Below are positions 46,453 to 59,435 of a stretch of 64,000 nucleotides of DNA, in pieces. Origin of the DNA: Rouxiella badensis (lineage in GTDB: Bacteria; Pseudomonadota; Gammaproteobacteria; Enterobacterales; Enterobacteriaceae); contig NZ_MRWE01000003.1 in assembly GCF_002093665.1 (NCBI RefSeq), positions 142,294-206,293 of the forward strand, in the 5' to 3' direction. The stretch's first letter is position 1, and each line of letters begins with the position of its first letter. The position numbers were made by a program, and so were the translations under genes. The notes under the pieces were generated by a model. That model worked only from the letters and a program-made list of their open reading frames with translations. It had not been told where the DNA came from and searched no databases.

Positions 46453-47250
46453 TCAGGCCAGCAAATCCGCGCAGTGCGGTTTGTCGTGGCTGACATTAAG
46501 CAGCTGGCATACCGTACCGCACAGCTCCGTTTGTAGCGGCTCAGCCTGTTGCAGGCTAAAAGCACTGCCAAAGACGAACATCGGCACCTGACGCTCTTCT
46601 GCCAGAATGCCGCCGTGGCTACGGTCGTTGTTCATGCCATGGTCCGCGGTCACAATCACCTGATAACCCTCATCGAGCCAGGTGCCGAGATAGTGCGACA
46701 AAATGCCGTCTGCCACGCGCGCCTTGTTGCGATACTGCATCGAATCGAGGCCAAACTTGTGGCCCGCATCGTCAATATTCATAGGGTGGATCAGCAGGAA
46801 GTCCGGGTGATGCTTCAGACGCAAACTTTCTGCATCATCAAACAGATGAGAGTCCGGATAAGCATCGTCGTAATAAAAATGCCCGTGCTGGATAGCCAGA
46901 CTCTTGTCGTCAGTGTGGCGGTCACGCGCAGGGTCAAACGGCGTGCGGTTATAGAGTTCACTCACCCAGTGATAGGCGGCTGCCGCCGTGGTCAAACCGG
47001 CATCGCGCGCGTAGTGAAAAATACTCTGTCCGGTAGAGAGACGGTCAACGTGGTTATGCACAATCCCGCTTAACACCGGCGTCACACCGGTCAGAATGCA
47101 TTCGTACAGCGGGCGTGACAGTGAAGGCAGCTCGCACTCCAGTTGATACAAGCGCCCGCGTCCCGCAGCACACTGTGCCTGTAAATAACCCATTGCATCG
47201 CGGGCAACCTGAAAGTTCAGACCGTCCAATACCACCAGAATACTTTTCAT
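46453..47250 (-). CDS. Alkaline-phosphatase-superfamily hydrolase (phosphodiesterase/phosphonohydrolase-like)
   Basis: The ATG at 47248-47250 gives 265 residues starting MKSILVVLDGLNFQVARDAM. The superfamily metal sites are visible: Asp9 in VVLDGLN, a serine nucleophile candidate in LPSLSRPLYECILTG (near residue 44), the DDAGHKFGLDS block (near 178) and TADHGMNND (near 217). There is no signal peptide, so it works in the cytoplasm, unlike PhoA. Relatives include nucleotide pyrophosphatase/phosphodiesterases and phosphonoacetate hydrolase. It lies inside an ABC importer operon, between the binding-protein and permease genes. It should therefore act on the imported compound. The exact bond cleaved is not known. 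Confidence 0.82.
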   Translation of the reverse strand: MKSILVVLDGLNFQVARDAMGYLQAQCAAGRGRLYQLECELPSLSRPLYECILTGVTPVLSGIVHNHVDRLSTGQSIFHYARDAGLTTAAAAYHWVSELYNRTPFDPARDRHTDDKSLAIQHGHFYYDDAYPDSHLFDDAESLRLKHHPDFLLIHPMNIDDAGHKFGLDSMQYRNKARVADGILSHYLGTWLDEGYQVIVTADHGMNNDRSHGGILAEERQVPMFVFGSAFSLQQAEPLQTELCGTVCQLLNVSHDKPHCADLLA

Positions 47251-47330
47251 TACGTATGGCCCTGATAAAATTAATATTAATTTCAATAACTTATTTAAAA
47301 TTTCAAAGCTGGGAAATTAATCCTCTAGAG

Positions 47331-47434
47331 ATCTCGCGTGTCAGGAAGACGGCGACCAAGTGTTTCCCGGCAGCTTACTGAAGTAAGTGACCGGAAACGG
47401 CTGAGAAGCCACCGCCCCCTCAAACACGCGAGAT
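47331..47434. repeat. ERIC-type palindromic repeat inside operon
   Basis: This 104-base imperfect palindrome is bounded by ATCTCGCGTGT (47331-47341) and its exact complement ACACGCGAGAT (47424-47434). Its centre, AGCTTACTGAAGTAAGTGAC, matches the conserved core of enterobacterial repetitive intergenic consensus (ERIC/IRU) elements, with flanking CCGG and GAAGCC blocks also as in ERIC. It occupies most of the gap between the binding-protein gene and the hydrolase gene, so it is transcribed with them. It would fold into a long hairpin that can affect mRNA stability. Confidence 0.85.
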
Positions 47435-47444
47435 GACGAGGATT

Positions 47445-48503
47445 TTATTGTTGGAGGTTGATCATGACCTGCTCTTGCCACAGGCGTGGAAGCGTCTTGG
47501 CACTCTTGGTCCAGGCGTCCGGATCGGCAATCGGATGCGCATTGGCGTATTCGCTGTTTGGCAGCAGCTTGGCCTTCACGTCATCCGGCAGGGTCAGATG
47601 TTCTGCGCGAATAGGACGAGCATAACCACGCGCCAGGTTGATTTGGCCCGCGTCAGAGAAGATGTACTCACGCGCCCATTTCGCAGCGTTTGGATGCTTG
47701 CCGTATTTGTTAATAATGGTTGAATAACCAGAGGTGATGCTGCCGTCTGAAGGGATAACCACGTCGAAACGGGTTTTATCAATCTGGTCGCGATAGTTAA
47801 GGCCGTTGAAGTCCCAGACCACACCGACCTGCACTTCCCCTTTCTCCAGCGAGGCAATAACCGGGTCGGTCAGGCTCAGACGACCGGCCTTAGCCAGTTT
47901 AGCGAAATACTCCAGACCCGGCTTGAGGTTTTTCTCGTTGCCACCCATCGCATAGGTGGCCGCCAGCACGCCGTTTGCGGCCTGTGCGGCGGTGCTCACG
48001 TCACCAATGGTGACTTTATATTTACCCTTCAGCAGGTCGGCCCAGCTGTGTGGCTCGTCTTTAACCTGTGATTTATCAATGATAAACGCGATAGTTCCGG
48101 TGTAAGCCAGAGCCCAATTTCCGTCTTTGTCTTTCGCCCAGGCAGGAACCTGATCCCAGGTGCTTGGCTTGTACGGCAGTGTAACGCCCTCTTTTACCGC
48201 AACCGGACCGAATGCTGCACCCACGTCGCCGATATCCGCACTGGCGTTATTTTTTTCCGCCAGAAACTTCGCTATCTCCTGAGCTGAACTCATATCGGTA
48301 TCACTGTGTTTGATGCCGTATTTGGTATTCAAATCATTCCAGGTATCTTTCCAGTTAGCCCACGAATCAGGCATCCCGACGCTGTTGACCGTGCCTTCGG
48401 CTTTAGCGGCTTTTTCCAGATCTGCCAGAGACTCGGCGGCAAACGCCGTGGTCGTGGTCATAACGAGCGCGGTGGTTAACACAGTAGCGAACAACTGTTT
48501 CAT
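47445..48503 (-). CDS. ABC transporter periplasmic substrate-binding protein
   Basis: The ATG at 48501-48503 gives 352 residues with a Sec signal peptide (MKQLFATVLTTALVMTTTTAFA, cut near residue 23). A longer upstream frame is not used. The mature part has the family-1 extracellular solute-binding fold: VNSVGMPDSWANWKDTW, DMSSAQEIAKFLAEKN and GDVGAAFGPVAVKEG. It differs clearly from Salmonella PhnS. It is the first gene of the minus-strand operon that also encodes a hydrolase, two permeases, an ATPase, a HAD phosphatase and YjbB, and it is divergent from a PhnR-like regulator. The ligand is probably an organophosphorus compound, by context. Confidence 0.88.
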   Translation of the reverse strand: MKQLFATVLTTALVMTTTTAFAAESLADLEKAAKAEGTVNSVGMPDSWANWKDTWNDLNTKYGIKHSDTDMSSAQEIAKFLAEKNNASADIGDVGAAFGPVAVKEGVTLPYKPSTWDQVPAWAKDKDGNWALAYTGTIAFIIDKSQVKDEPHSWADLLKGKYKVTIGDVSTAAQAANGVLAATYAMGGNEKNLKPGLEYFAKLAKAGRLSLTDPVIASLEKGEVQVGVVWDFNGLNYRDQIDKTRFDVVIPSDGSITSGYSTIINKYGKHPNAAKWAREYIFSDAGQINLARGYARPIRAEHLTLPDDVKAKLLPNSEYANAHPIADPDAWTKSAKTLPRLWQEQVMINLQQ

Positions 48504-48671
48504 AACTGATGCTCCAGATGATAGTGTGTGTGAGTGCTGGTCTAGTCCAGCAAGAACCAAGCCAATCTAAAGATCGTTTGTGATAATTATATGACAGCGC
48601 GAAAAAGCGGCATTTTTAAGCTAATAGCTGTTAACAAGTGCACAAATTTTCAACCTTTATTGGTCATTGTG

Positions 48672-48685
48672 GTGCAAAAATGCAC
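48672..48685. promoter_or_regulatory. Candidate operator of the PhnR-like regulator
   Basis: A perfect inverted repeat GTGCA-N4-TGCAC lies 20 bases before the regulator start codon. A second GTGCAC palindrome occurs at 48638-48643, in the same divergent region. Their position fits control of both directions, but binding is not shown. Confidence 0.45.
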
Positions 48686-48705
48686 TGAAATGAGGCTGAA
48701 GACTG

Positions 48706-49416
48706 ATGAGTGAATCGCAAACTACCGTTGCAGCTATCTGCCAGACATTGAGTGAAAAGATAGCCGCAGGGTTTTATCGCACCGAAGGACGCCTGCCTTC
48801 AGAGAGAACGCTAAGTGAGGAGTTCTCCACGACGCGAATCACTCTGCGCGAGTCTCTGGGGCAGCTCGAGGCGCAAGGACTTATTTACCGGGAGGTCAGG
48901 CGGGGATGGTTTATTTCACCGCCGCGTATCCTCTATAACCCGCTTCAGCGCAGCCACTTCCACGCGATGGCAAAGGAGCAAGGGCGCATTGCCCAGACGG
49001 AGCTGCTCGACGCAAGCCAGATAAAAGGCAGCGACGTACTGTGTCAGAGGCTCAATCTGCCACCGCAAAGTGACATTTATTGCATCCGCCGTTTGCGGTA
49101 CATCGATGGACGCGCGGTGCTCTACGTTGAGCATTACCTCAATCCGAAGTTCTTCCCCGATATCATTCACGATGACCTGACGCAGTCCCTGACTGACCTG
49201 TATTTCTCCCGCTATGGGGTGAAATATGGTCGGGTGCGTTTTGATATGGTGCCGACGCGACTGCCAGAACAGGCGTCTACTGCTCTGAAAGTCGCGGCGG
49301 GTAGCCCGGCGCTGTTTATTACGCGGATCAACCGCGATCGACAGGATCGCGTAATTGACTGTGATTTAGAATATTGGCGCTACGATGCGTTACAGATTGA
49401 TGTGGAGGTAGGGTGA
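48706..49416 (+). CDS. GntR/UTRA-family regulator, PhnR-like
   Basis: This 236-residue HutC-type GntR regulator has a winged helix in residues 8-75 (RLPSERTLSEEFSTTRITLR, then ESLGQLEAQGLIYREVRRGW). A UTRA effector domain follows at about 90-230. Similarity to Salmonella PhnR, regulator of 2-aminoethylphosphonate uptake, runs along the whole length. Examples are TTRITLRESLGQLE, YREVRRGWFISPPR, RLRYIDGRAVLYVEHYL and the late DCDLEYWRYDALQIDVEV. It is divergent from the ABC importer/hydrolase operon, which it most likely controls. The effector may be a phosphonate or a related organophosphate. Confidence 0.85.
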   Translation: MSESQTTVAAICQTLSEKIAAGFYRTEGRLPSERTLSEEFSTTRITLRESLGQLEAQGLIYREVRRGWFISPPRILYNPLQRSHFHAMAKEQGRIAQTELLDASQIKGSDVLCQRLNLPPQSDIYCIRRLRYIDGRAVLYVEHYLNPKFFPDIIHDDLTQSLTDLYFSRYGVKYGRVRFDMVPTRLPEQASTALKVAAGSPALFITRINRDRQDRVIDCDLEYWRYDALQIDVEVG

Positions 49417-49418
49417 GG

Positions 49419-49456
49419 AATTCCCTCCTCCTGTTTAAAAGGAGAAGGGAGAAGAA
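49419..49456. terminator. Hairpin between PhnR-like gene and metH
   Basis: TTCCCTCCTCCT (49421-49432) pairs imperfectly with AGGAGAAGGGAGAA (49440-49453). It sits between the two convergent stop codons. No clear T-run follows, so this is a probable weak bidirectional terminator. Confidence 0.55.
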
Positions 49457-49460
49457 GAGA

Positions 49461-53162
<3,702 letters not shown>

Positions 53163-53457
53163 TGCTTGCAAAATTCTGCTACTTTCACGTTTGGCCGGTC
53201 TTCAGCACCCTACTTTAATCATAATTTATGAAAACCTGCTTCAAAATCCGCCAATAATCCTAGCATACCTTGCTCAGGCCCAGTGCCGGCAGCAACCTGA
53301 GTCTTTTTCATCAAATCCTCGAGGCACATTCCAGAGTCGATGCAACACATCGGATGAGCGCAAAACTTGTTTGCGATCCATACTGTAAAAACGAAAACCA
53401 ATTCCAAAATAATATTTTCTCGCCGTTATAGTGGCGACGCTGACAAGGGAAAGCACG

Positions 53458-54300
53458 ATGGTGACCTCTTCTGCCACGGCAGCAAAACGCACTAAAAAGG
53501 GCAAAGGCACAACGGCCAGTGCCAGCACAGCAACCGGACAGGTTCAATCGTTAACCCGCGGTCTGAAGTTGCTTGAATACATTGCCGAAGCTCAGGGCAG
53601 CGTGGCGCTCACCGACCTGGCCCAGCAGGCCGGACTGCCCAACTCGACAACGCACAGGCTCCTGACCACCATGCAGCAACAGGGTTTCGTTCGTCAGGTT
53701 GGCGATCTGGGTCTGTGGACAATTGGCTCCCACGCTTTCGTGGTCGGCAGCAGCTTTCTGCAAAGCCGCAACCTGTTAGCCATGGTTCATCCCATGCTGC
53801 GCCGATTAATGGAAGAATCTGGCGAGACAGTGAACCTTGCGGTGCTCGATCACAGCGATTACCAGGCGATCATTATCGATCAGGTACAGTGCAATGCGCT
53901 GATGCGGATGTCGGCACCCATTGGTGGCAAGCTGCCGATGCATGCTTCTGGCGCAGGCAAAGCATTCCTGTCCACGCTGCCCGAAGAGCGTCTCGTTAAA
54001 CTGCTACACAAAATTGGGCTGCACAGCTACACGCCGATGACCCGCAGTTCACCGGCGAATCTCAAGCAGGAGCTGGCCGAGACCCGCAAGCGCGGCTATG
54101 CCTTTGATGATGAAGAACATGCGTTAGGACTGCGCTGCGTGGCGACCTGTATTTATGACGAACACAATGACGCCTACGCGGCAATTTCGATTTCGGGGCC
54201 GGTTTCAAGGATTACTGACGATCGCGTTACCGAGCTCGGGGCGCTGGTTATCCATGCGGCGAAAGAGATAACCCAGGCCTACGGCGGCGGCAAGCATTAA
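53458..54300 (+). CDS. iclR: Acetate operon repressor IclR
   Basis: The ATG at 53458, after AAGGGAAAG, gives 280 residues. A GTG nine codons earlier is less likely. A basic low-complexity N-terminus is followed by the helix-turn-helix (VALTDLAQQAGLPNSTTHRL, near residues 53-72). The effector domain carries SGETVNLAVLDHSDYQAI, PMHASGAGKAFLS and HALGLRCVATCIYDEHNDAY. IclR represses aceBAK and responds to glyoxylate and pyruvate. It is divergent from metH and convergent with aceK, as in enteric genomes. Its target site is visible upstream of aceB at about 59220. Confidence 0.96.
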   Translation: MVTSSATAAKRTKKGKGTTASASTATGQVQSLTRGLKLLEYIAEAQGSVALTDLAQQAGLPNSTTHRLLTTMQQQGFVRQVGDLGLWTIGSHAFVVGSSFLQSRNLLAMVHPMLRRLMEESGETVNLAVLDHSDYQAIIIDQVQCNALMRMSAPIGGKLPMHASGAGKAFLSTLPEERLVKLLHKIGLHSYTPMTRSSPANLKQELAETRKRGYAFDDEEHALGLRCVATCIYDEHNDAYAAISISGPVSRITDDRVTELGALVIHAAKEITQAYGGGKH

Positions 54301-54314
54301 AAAGCGGGGCGAGA

Positions 54315-56057
54315 TTAGCTCGCCTCAGCGTTGGGCTTCTGCGACGTTCTGGCGCTAAACCGCTGTCGGCGGCGGTAGGCATAAACGTCTTCAATGTGAC
54401 CCGCGAGAATACGCTGTTGCAGCCCGCGCCAATAGTCAGGGCAAAACAGGTCGCCGTGCAGCGCATCAAATAGCGGCCGAAGTCGTGCGTCGCTGCACAA
54501 GAAATGCCGAAATTCCTCCGGGAAGACGTCGTTCTCGGACACGCTGTACCAGGGTTCGCTCGCCAGTTCCTCCTCGGGAAAGCGCGGCAAAGGCAGGTCA
54601 CGGAAATTAACCTGCGTCATATAACAAATCTCGTCATAGTCGTAGAACACCACCCGACCATGGCGCGTCACACCAAAGTTTTTAAACAGCATATCCCCCG
54701 GAAAAATATTTGCGGCGGCCAGCTGCTTAATTGCGTTACCGTACTCTTCTATCACGTCATGCAGCTGCTCGGGCGTTGCCTGTGCAAGGTAGAGGTTTAG
54801 TGGGCTCATTCGCCGTTCAATGTATAAATGGCGTATTGCGATGCTGTCGCCGAGATCTTCTATTTTATTGACGGCTTCGCACTGTAGCTCGGCCATCAAC
54901 TCGGCACTGATGCGATTTTTGGGCAGGATAAAATGCTCGAACTCCTGCGTATCGGCCATTCGCCCTACCCGGTCATGCTCCTTGACCAACTGGTAGCAGT
55001 CCCTGACTCGCTGCTCGGTAACCTGCTTGGGGGGCGCAAATCGGTCCTTGATGACTTTGAAAACGCGGTCACTGCCTGGCAGGGTAAATACCAGCATAAC
55101 CATGCCTTTAACGCCGGGAGCGATGATAAAAGGCTCGGTGCTTGAGGCCATATAGCGCAGATGCTCACGGTAACATTCTGTTTTCGCATGCTTCTGACAG
55201 CCTATGGCGCTGTAAAGCTCTGCCGTGGTCTTGTGGGGAAGAATTTCGCGCAGCCATTCGACCAATGCACCGGGATGTGGCGCATAAACCATGAAATAGG
55301 AGCGGGCGAAACCGAAAACAATGCTGGCATCGTCCTGCTCGGTGAGGCACGTATCAACGAAGAGTCGTCCCTGTCGGCTTTGATGGACAGGTAACAGGAA
55401 AGGCTGTGCCCTGCCGGCCAGACGAATCTTGCCGACCAGCCACGCCGCTTTGTTGCGGTAAAAAAGCTCGTTGGCCATTTCGAATTCTGCGTTGTCGAGC
55501 TCACCGTCAGGAAAAGAAACGTTCAGGGCATCAGCAATGGCGTGCGCGTCCCTTGTAATGTCCTCCCACGGCAGGCGCAGCGGCAGTTCCATTAACAATT
55601 TTTGCAGCATGTCCCGCAGGCTAGGGCCAGGCGCAAAGAGTCGTGCCAGAGGTCTCTGTGGCGGTTTAGCGCTTTGCGGCAGTTGTTCGCTAAAGACAAA
55701 CAGCCTGTCGTCGGCTAAATCACGATGTTTGAAGATGCGGCAATAGACTGAATTAAAAAAGCTTTCGGCAATTTCACCGCGCGGATAATCAGGCAACAGG
55801 CTGCTGAAGCAGGCTTTGATACGCGCATTGAACGTCGCATCATAAAAGCGTGGACCGGTAATACACTTCAGCTGGCTGACCACCAGCCCAACATGATGAT
55901 CATAAAGATGAATACGCTGCTTCATTGCCTGCTGAACGGCAGCCCAGTCAGCTTGTTCAAAACGCCGCTGAGCGCCGGAAGTAATTTCCAGAAAGCGCCC
56001 ATACTGTGCATCGAATCCCTGAAGAATGGTTTGGGCAATCAACAGTTCTGTCTTCAT
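54315..56057 (-). CDS. aceK: Isocitrate dehydrogenase kinase/phosphatase
   Basis: The ATG at 56055-56057 gives 580 residues starting [20 protein letters not shown]. An earlier in-frame start overlaps the intergenic hairpin. AceK phosphorylates and dephosphorylates isocitrate dehydrogenase, setting flux between the TCA cycle and the glyoxylate shunt. The ATP-binding pocket lies in [20 protein letters not shown] and [16 protein letters not shown] (near residues 315-345). The kinase catalytic part is in [15 protein letters not shown] (near 453-467). The length matches the 578-residue E. coli enzyme. It is the last gene of aceBAK. Confidence 0.96.
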   Translation of the reverse strand: MKTELLIAQTILQGFDAQYGRFLEITSGAQRRFEQADWAAVQQAMKQRIHLYDHHVGLVVSQLKCITGPRFYDATFNARIKACFSSLLPDYPRGEIAESFFNSVYCRIFKHRDLADDRLFVFSEQLPQSAKPPQRPLARLFAPGPSLRDMLQKLLMELPLRLPWEDITRDAHAIADALNVSFPDGELDNAEFEMANELFYRNKAAWLVGKIRLAGRAQPFLLPVHQSRQGRLFVDTCLTEQDDASIVFGFARSYFMVYAPHPGALVEWLREILPHKTTAELYSAIGCQKHAKTECYREHLRYMASSTEPFIIAPGVKGMVMLVFTLPGSDRVFKVIKDRFAPPKQVTEQRVRDCYQLVKEHDRVGRMADTQEFEHFILPKNRISAELMAELQCEAVNKIEDLGDSIAIRHLYIERRMSPLNLYLAQATPEQLHDVIEEYGNAIKQLAAANIFPGDMLFKNFGVTRHGRVVFYDYDEICYMTQVNFRDLPLPRFPEEELASEPWYSVSENDVFPEEFRHFLCSDARLRPLFDALHGDLFCPDYWRGLQQRILAGHIEDVYAYRRRQRFSARTSQKPNAEAS

Positions 56058-56087
56058 CACTCTGCTCTCTGACTTACGCGGGGTCCA

Positions 56088-56112
56088 AATGGCCCGTATG
56101 ATTCGGGCCATT
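56088..56112 (-). repeat. Hairpin in the aceA-aceK gap
   Basis: AATGGCCCG (56088-56096) pairs with CGGGCCATT (56104-56112) around a seven-base loop. It lies between the aceA stop and the aceK start. In E. coli a stem-loop in this gap is thought to lower aceK expression relative to aceA. Confidence 0.75.
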
Positions 56113-56118
56113 GCGTTC

Positions 56119-57429
56119 TCAGGAAAATTGCTGTTCTTCCGTCGAGCCGGTCAGAGCCGTCACCGAGGAGCGTCCGCCCTGAATAATGGTGGTGACCTTA
56201 TCGAAATAACCGGTGCCAACCTCTTGCTGATGCGAGGCGAAGGTATAGCCACGTTTTACGGAGTCAAACTCCGGCTGCTGGACTTTTTCGACGTAGTGTT
56301 TCATGCCCTCGCCCTGCGCATAGGCATGGGCCAGATCGAACATGTTGAACCACATACTGTGAATACCGGCGAGAGTAATAAACTGGTACTGATAACCCAT
56401 CGCTGCCAGTTGATCCTGGAAGCTCGCAATGGTCTGGTCATCGAGGTTTTTCTTCCAGTTAAACGACGGCGAGCAGTTGTAGGCCAGCAGTTTTCCCGGG
56501 AAACGCTGATGAATTGCCTCGGCAAAGCGCTTCGCCAACGCCAGATCCGGCGTCGAGGTTTCGCACCAGACAACGTCTGCATAAGGCGCATAGGCAAGCC
56601 CGCGCGAGATGGCCTGTTCAATACCGGCATGAGTGCGGTAAAAGCCTTCATGGGTGCGTTCGCCGGCGATAAACGCGCTGTCATAGGGATCACAGTCAGA
56701 GGTCAGCAGGTCGGCCGCATCCGCATCGGTCCTGGCGACCAGTAAAGTAGGTACGCCCAAAACGTCTGCCGCCAGACGAGCAGAAACCAGCTTTTGCACT
56801 GCCTCCTGCGTCGGAACCAACACTTTTCCGCCCATGTGCCCGCACTTCTTCACGGCGGCCAGCTGGTCTTCAAAATGCACCGCCGCCGCGCCTGCCTCAA
56901 TCATAGATTTCATCAATTCAAACGCGTTCAGCACGCCACCGAAACCGGCCTCTGCATCGGCAACAATCGGCAAGAAATAGTCGGTATAACCCGGCTGGCC
57001 CGGTTCGATGTTGTTTGCCCATTGAATTTGGTCCGCCCGGCGAAAGGTATTGTTGATGCGTGATACCACTTCGGGAACGGAATTCACTGGATACAAAGAC
57101 TGATCGGGATACATGCTCGACGCGGTGTTGGCGTCGGCGGCAACCTGCCACCCAGACAGATAAATCGCCTCAATACCGGCCTTGGCCTGTTGCAGCGCCT
57201 GCCCACCGGTGAGTGCACCGAGGCAGTTGACATAACCTTTGCGTGACCCGCCGTGCAGCAGCTCCCACAGTCGGCTCGCGCCATGCTGCGCCAGCGTACA
57301 TTCGGGATTCACAGAGCCGCGCAGGCTAATAACTTCTGCGGCCGTGTATGGACGAGTGATCCCTTTCCAGCGCGGCAGTGACCATGATTCTTCGAGTTGT
57401 TGTATTTGTTGGGTACGGGTAATTTTCAT
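56119..57429 (-). CDS. aceA: Isocitrate lyase
   Basis: This 436-residue enzyme cleaves isocitrate to glyoxylate and succinate. The signature with the catalytic cysteine is [20 protein letters not shown] (near residue 193). Mg and substrate contacts are in [10 protein letters not shown] (near 157) and [11 protein letters not shown] (near 317). It starts [20 protein letters not shown] and lies 31 bases downstream of aceB on the same strand. The cluster order aceB-aceA-aceK is the standard enteric glyoxylate operon, under IclR. Confidence 0.98.
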   Translation of the reverse strand: MKITRTQQIQQLEESWSLPRWKGITRPYTAAEVISLRGSVNPECTLAQHGASRLWELLHGGSRKGYVNCLGALTGGQALQQAKAGIEAIYLSGWQVAADANTASSMYPDQSLYPVNSVPEVVSRINNTFRRADQIQWANNIEPGQPGYTDYFLPIVADAEAGFGGVLNAFELMKSMIEAGAAAVHFEDQLAAVKKCGHMGGKVLVPTQEAVQKLVSARLAADVLGVPTLLVARTDADAADLLTSDCDPYDSAFIAGERTHEGFYRTHAGIEQAISRGLAYAPYADVVWCETSTPDLALAKRFAEAIHQRFPGKLLAYNCSPSFNWKKNLDDQTIASFQDQLAAMGYQYQFITLAGIHSMWFNMFDLAHAYAQGEGMKHYVEKVQQPEFDSVKRGYTFASHQQEVGTGYFDKVTTIIQGGRSSVTALTGSTEEQQFS

Positions 57430-57460
57430 GACGGTGACTCCGATTTCTTATCAGGGTTTA

Positions 57461-59059
57461 TCAAGCCAGCAGCGCATAGCCAGGCAGCGTGAGGAAGTCG
57501 ATCAGTTCATCCTGGGTGGTGATTTTTTCCATCAGCGCTGCGGCTTCGTGAAAACGCCCAGAGCAAAACCGCTGGTCACCTAATTCTTGTTGAATGACCT
57601 GCATCTCCTCCGCCAGCAGCTGGCGGAAAAGCTCTTTGGTCACCTTTTGTCCGTCGTCTAGCGTTTTGCCGTGATGGATCCACTGCCAGATTGAGGTACG
57701 GGATATTTCCGCCGTGGCGGCATCCTCCATCAGTCCATAGATTGGCACGCAGCCATTGCCTGAAATCCATGCTTCGATGTATTGCACCGCGACGCGGATG
57801 TTGGCGCGCATCCCCTCCTCTGTTCTCGCTCCCTGACATGGCGTAAGCAGAGTTTCGGCGTAAATCGGTGCATCTTCCTCACGCGTAACGTCAAGCTGGT
57901 TGGGACGTGAACCTAGTGCCTTGCTGAATACTGACATGGCGGTATCGGCGAGGCCGGGATGCGCAATCCAGGTGCCGTCATGGCCGTTCGCCGCCTCAAG
58001 CTCCTTATCCTTGATCACCTTATTGAGCACCCACGCGTTGCGCTGCGGGTCCTTGCTCGGAATAAATGCCGCCATGCCGCCCATCGCGAACGCCCCTCGG
58101 CGATGGCAGGTTTTGATAAGCAGACGGGAATAGGCGCTGAGGAAAGGCTGATCCATGGTCACAACCTGGCGGTCAGGTAAGACGCGATCGCCGAAGTTCT
58201 TTAATGTTTTGATATAGCTAAAGATATAGTCCCAGCGCCCGCAGTTGAGCCCGACGATATGTTCGCGCAGGTGATAAAGGATTTCGTCCATCTGGAATAC
58301 CGCAGGCAATGTTTCAATCAGTACCGTGGCCTTGATAGTGCCGCGCGGCAGCCCGACGCTGTCTTCGGCGAAGGAAAATACCTGACTCCACCACTGCGCC
58401 TCTTTGTAAGACTGCATTTTGGGCAGATAGAAGTAAGGGCCGCTGCCTTTGGCCAGCAGTTCGCGATAGTTGTGGAAGAAATACAGCGCAAAATCAAACA
58501 GGCCGCCCGGGATAGGCTCACCCTGCCAGGTCACGTGTTTCTCGGGCAAATGCAATCCTCTGACTCGACAAACCAGTACGGCCGGGTCAGGTTTAAGTTG
58601 ATAAATCTTACCTGCCTCATTGGTGTAGCTGATGGTGCCGCGCACCGCGTCGCGCAGATTAACCTGCCCTTCAATCACTTTGCTCCAGTTAGGCGCAAGT
58701 GAATCCTCGAAGTCTGCCATGAAGACTTTAACGTTGGCATTCAACGCATTGATGACCATCTTACGTTCGACAGGCCCGGTTATTTCGACTCGCCTGTCGA
58801 GCAGGTCATCAGGAATATTTTGGATGCGCCATTCAGTATCTCTAATGGAAAACGTTTCCGAAATAAAGTCCGGCAGCTTACCGGCATCAATATCCGACTG
58901 AATATATCGCCTTTCTGTCAGTAGCTGCTGGCGTACAGGGGCGAATTGGCTTACCAAATCAGCCAAAAAGTCGATGGCGGGTTCGGTCAGAATGCTGGAT
59001 GCCTGTTCTGAAAATTGGCGTGTAAAGTCGAGTGGGCTGTGGGTTATCTGCTGTGACAT
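57461..59059 (-). CDS. aceB: Malate synthase A
   Basis: This 532-residue malate synthase condenses glyoxylate with acetyl-CoA. Family blocks are evident: MVINALNANVKVFMADFEDS (near residue 105), catalytic and metal residues in TVLIETLPAVFQMDEILYHL (near 245), and GLNCGRWDYIFSYIKTL (near 270). The signature region KTCHRRGAFAMGGMAAFIPS is near residue 310. The length is that of isoform A (about 530), not G (about 720). It is the promoter-proximal gene of aceBAK. Confidence 0.98.
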   Translation of the reverse strand: MSQQITHSPLDFTRQFSEQASSILTEPAIDFLADLVSQFAPVRQQLLTERRYIQSDIDAGKLPDFISETFSIRDTEWRIQNIPDDLLDRRVEITGPVERKMVINALNANVKVFMADFEDSLAPNWSKVIEGQVNLRDAVRGTISYTNEAGKIYQLKPDPAVLVCRVRGLHLPEKHVTWQGEPIPGGLFDFALYFFHNYRELLAKGSGPYFYLPKMQSYKEAQWWSQVFSFAEDSVGLPRGTIKATVLIETLPAVFQMDEILYHLREHIVGLNCGRWDYIFSYIKTLKNFGDRVLPDRQVVTMDQPFLSAYSRLLIKTCHRRGAFAMGGMAAFIPSKDPQRNAWVLNKVIKDKELEAANGHDGTWIAHPGLADTAMSVFSKALGSRPNQLDVTREEDAPIYAETLLTPCQGARTEEGMRANIRVAVQYIEAWISGNGCVPIYGLMEDAATAEISRTSIWQWIHHGKTLDDGQKVTKELFRQLLAEEMQVIQQELGDQRFCSGRFHEAAALMEKITTQDELIDFLTLPGYALLA

Positions 59060-59362
59060 CTACATTCTCCTGACTTTTCAATGAGCTCATTAAACATCTG
59101 CCTGAGCTGGACGCGTTGATCACGGCGACGATCCGAGGCGTAAAAAGATCGCATAACTTGAAATGACCAGACTGGTTATTTACTAGCCGATAGACTTAAG
59201 CGTAATCAAGAAAATGATAAAATCAAAAACGATTTCCATTTTTATTTTAAATAAAAATAAAGTCTTTTTGATTCAACTAAATAGAGGGTGAAATATTTTT
59301 ATAGAAACAGGATCAATTTCCATAATTTTTGCAATCGAACAAGGATCGGCATTGGCAGGAAC
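59060..59362 (-). promoter_or_regulatory. aceBAK promoter region
   Basis: About 300 bases upstream of aceB hold no gene. The distal part, from 59190, is very AT-rich and contains the IclR-type site at 59220-59240. The proximal 100 bases form the untranslated leader. Confidence 0.6.
59220..59240 (-). promoter_or_regulatory. IclR operator of aceBAK
   Basis: On the minus strand the sequence is AATGGAAATCGTTTTTGATT, which differs by about one base from the E. coli aceB IclR/promoter region as I remember it. It lies about 170 bases upstream of the aceB start. Confidence 0.75.
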
Positions 59363-59404
59363 AAAATAAAAACGCCCACGATCGGAGAAGTGATCGTGGG
59401 CGTT
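59363..59404 (-). terminator. Terminator after metA
   Basis: AACGCCCACGATC (59371-59383) pairs perfectly with GATCGTGGGCGTT (59392-59404). An A-rich run to the left gives a U-tract for leftward transcripts. It lies 30 bases after the metA stop. Confidence 0.95.
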
Positions 59405-59435
59405 CAGACTTGTATTACCGAGACAGGCTAAGAGC

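Noticed and set aside
48504..48560. Upstream extension of the binding protein gene
   Set aside because: The added 19 residues would precede a perfect signal peptide starting at the ATG at 48503, so the shorter start is correct.
53222..53248. TGAA...TTCA-like motif near metH, considered as a MetR site
   Set aside because: The spacer is 7 bases instead of the usual 5, so support is too weak.
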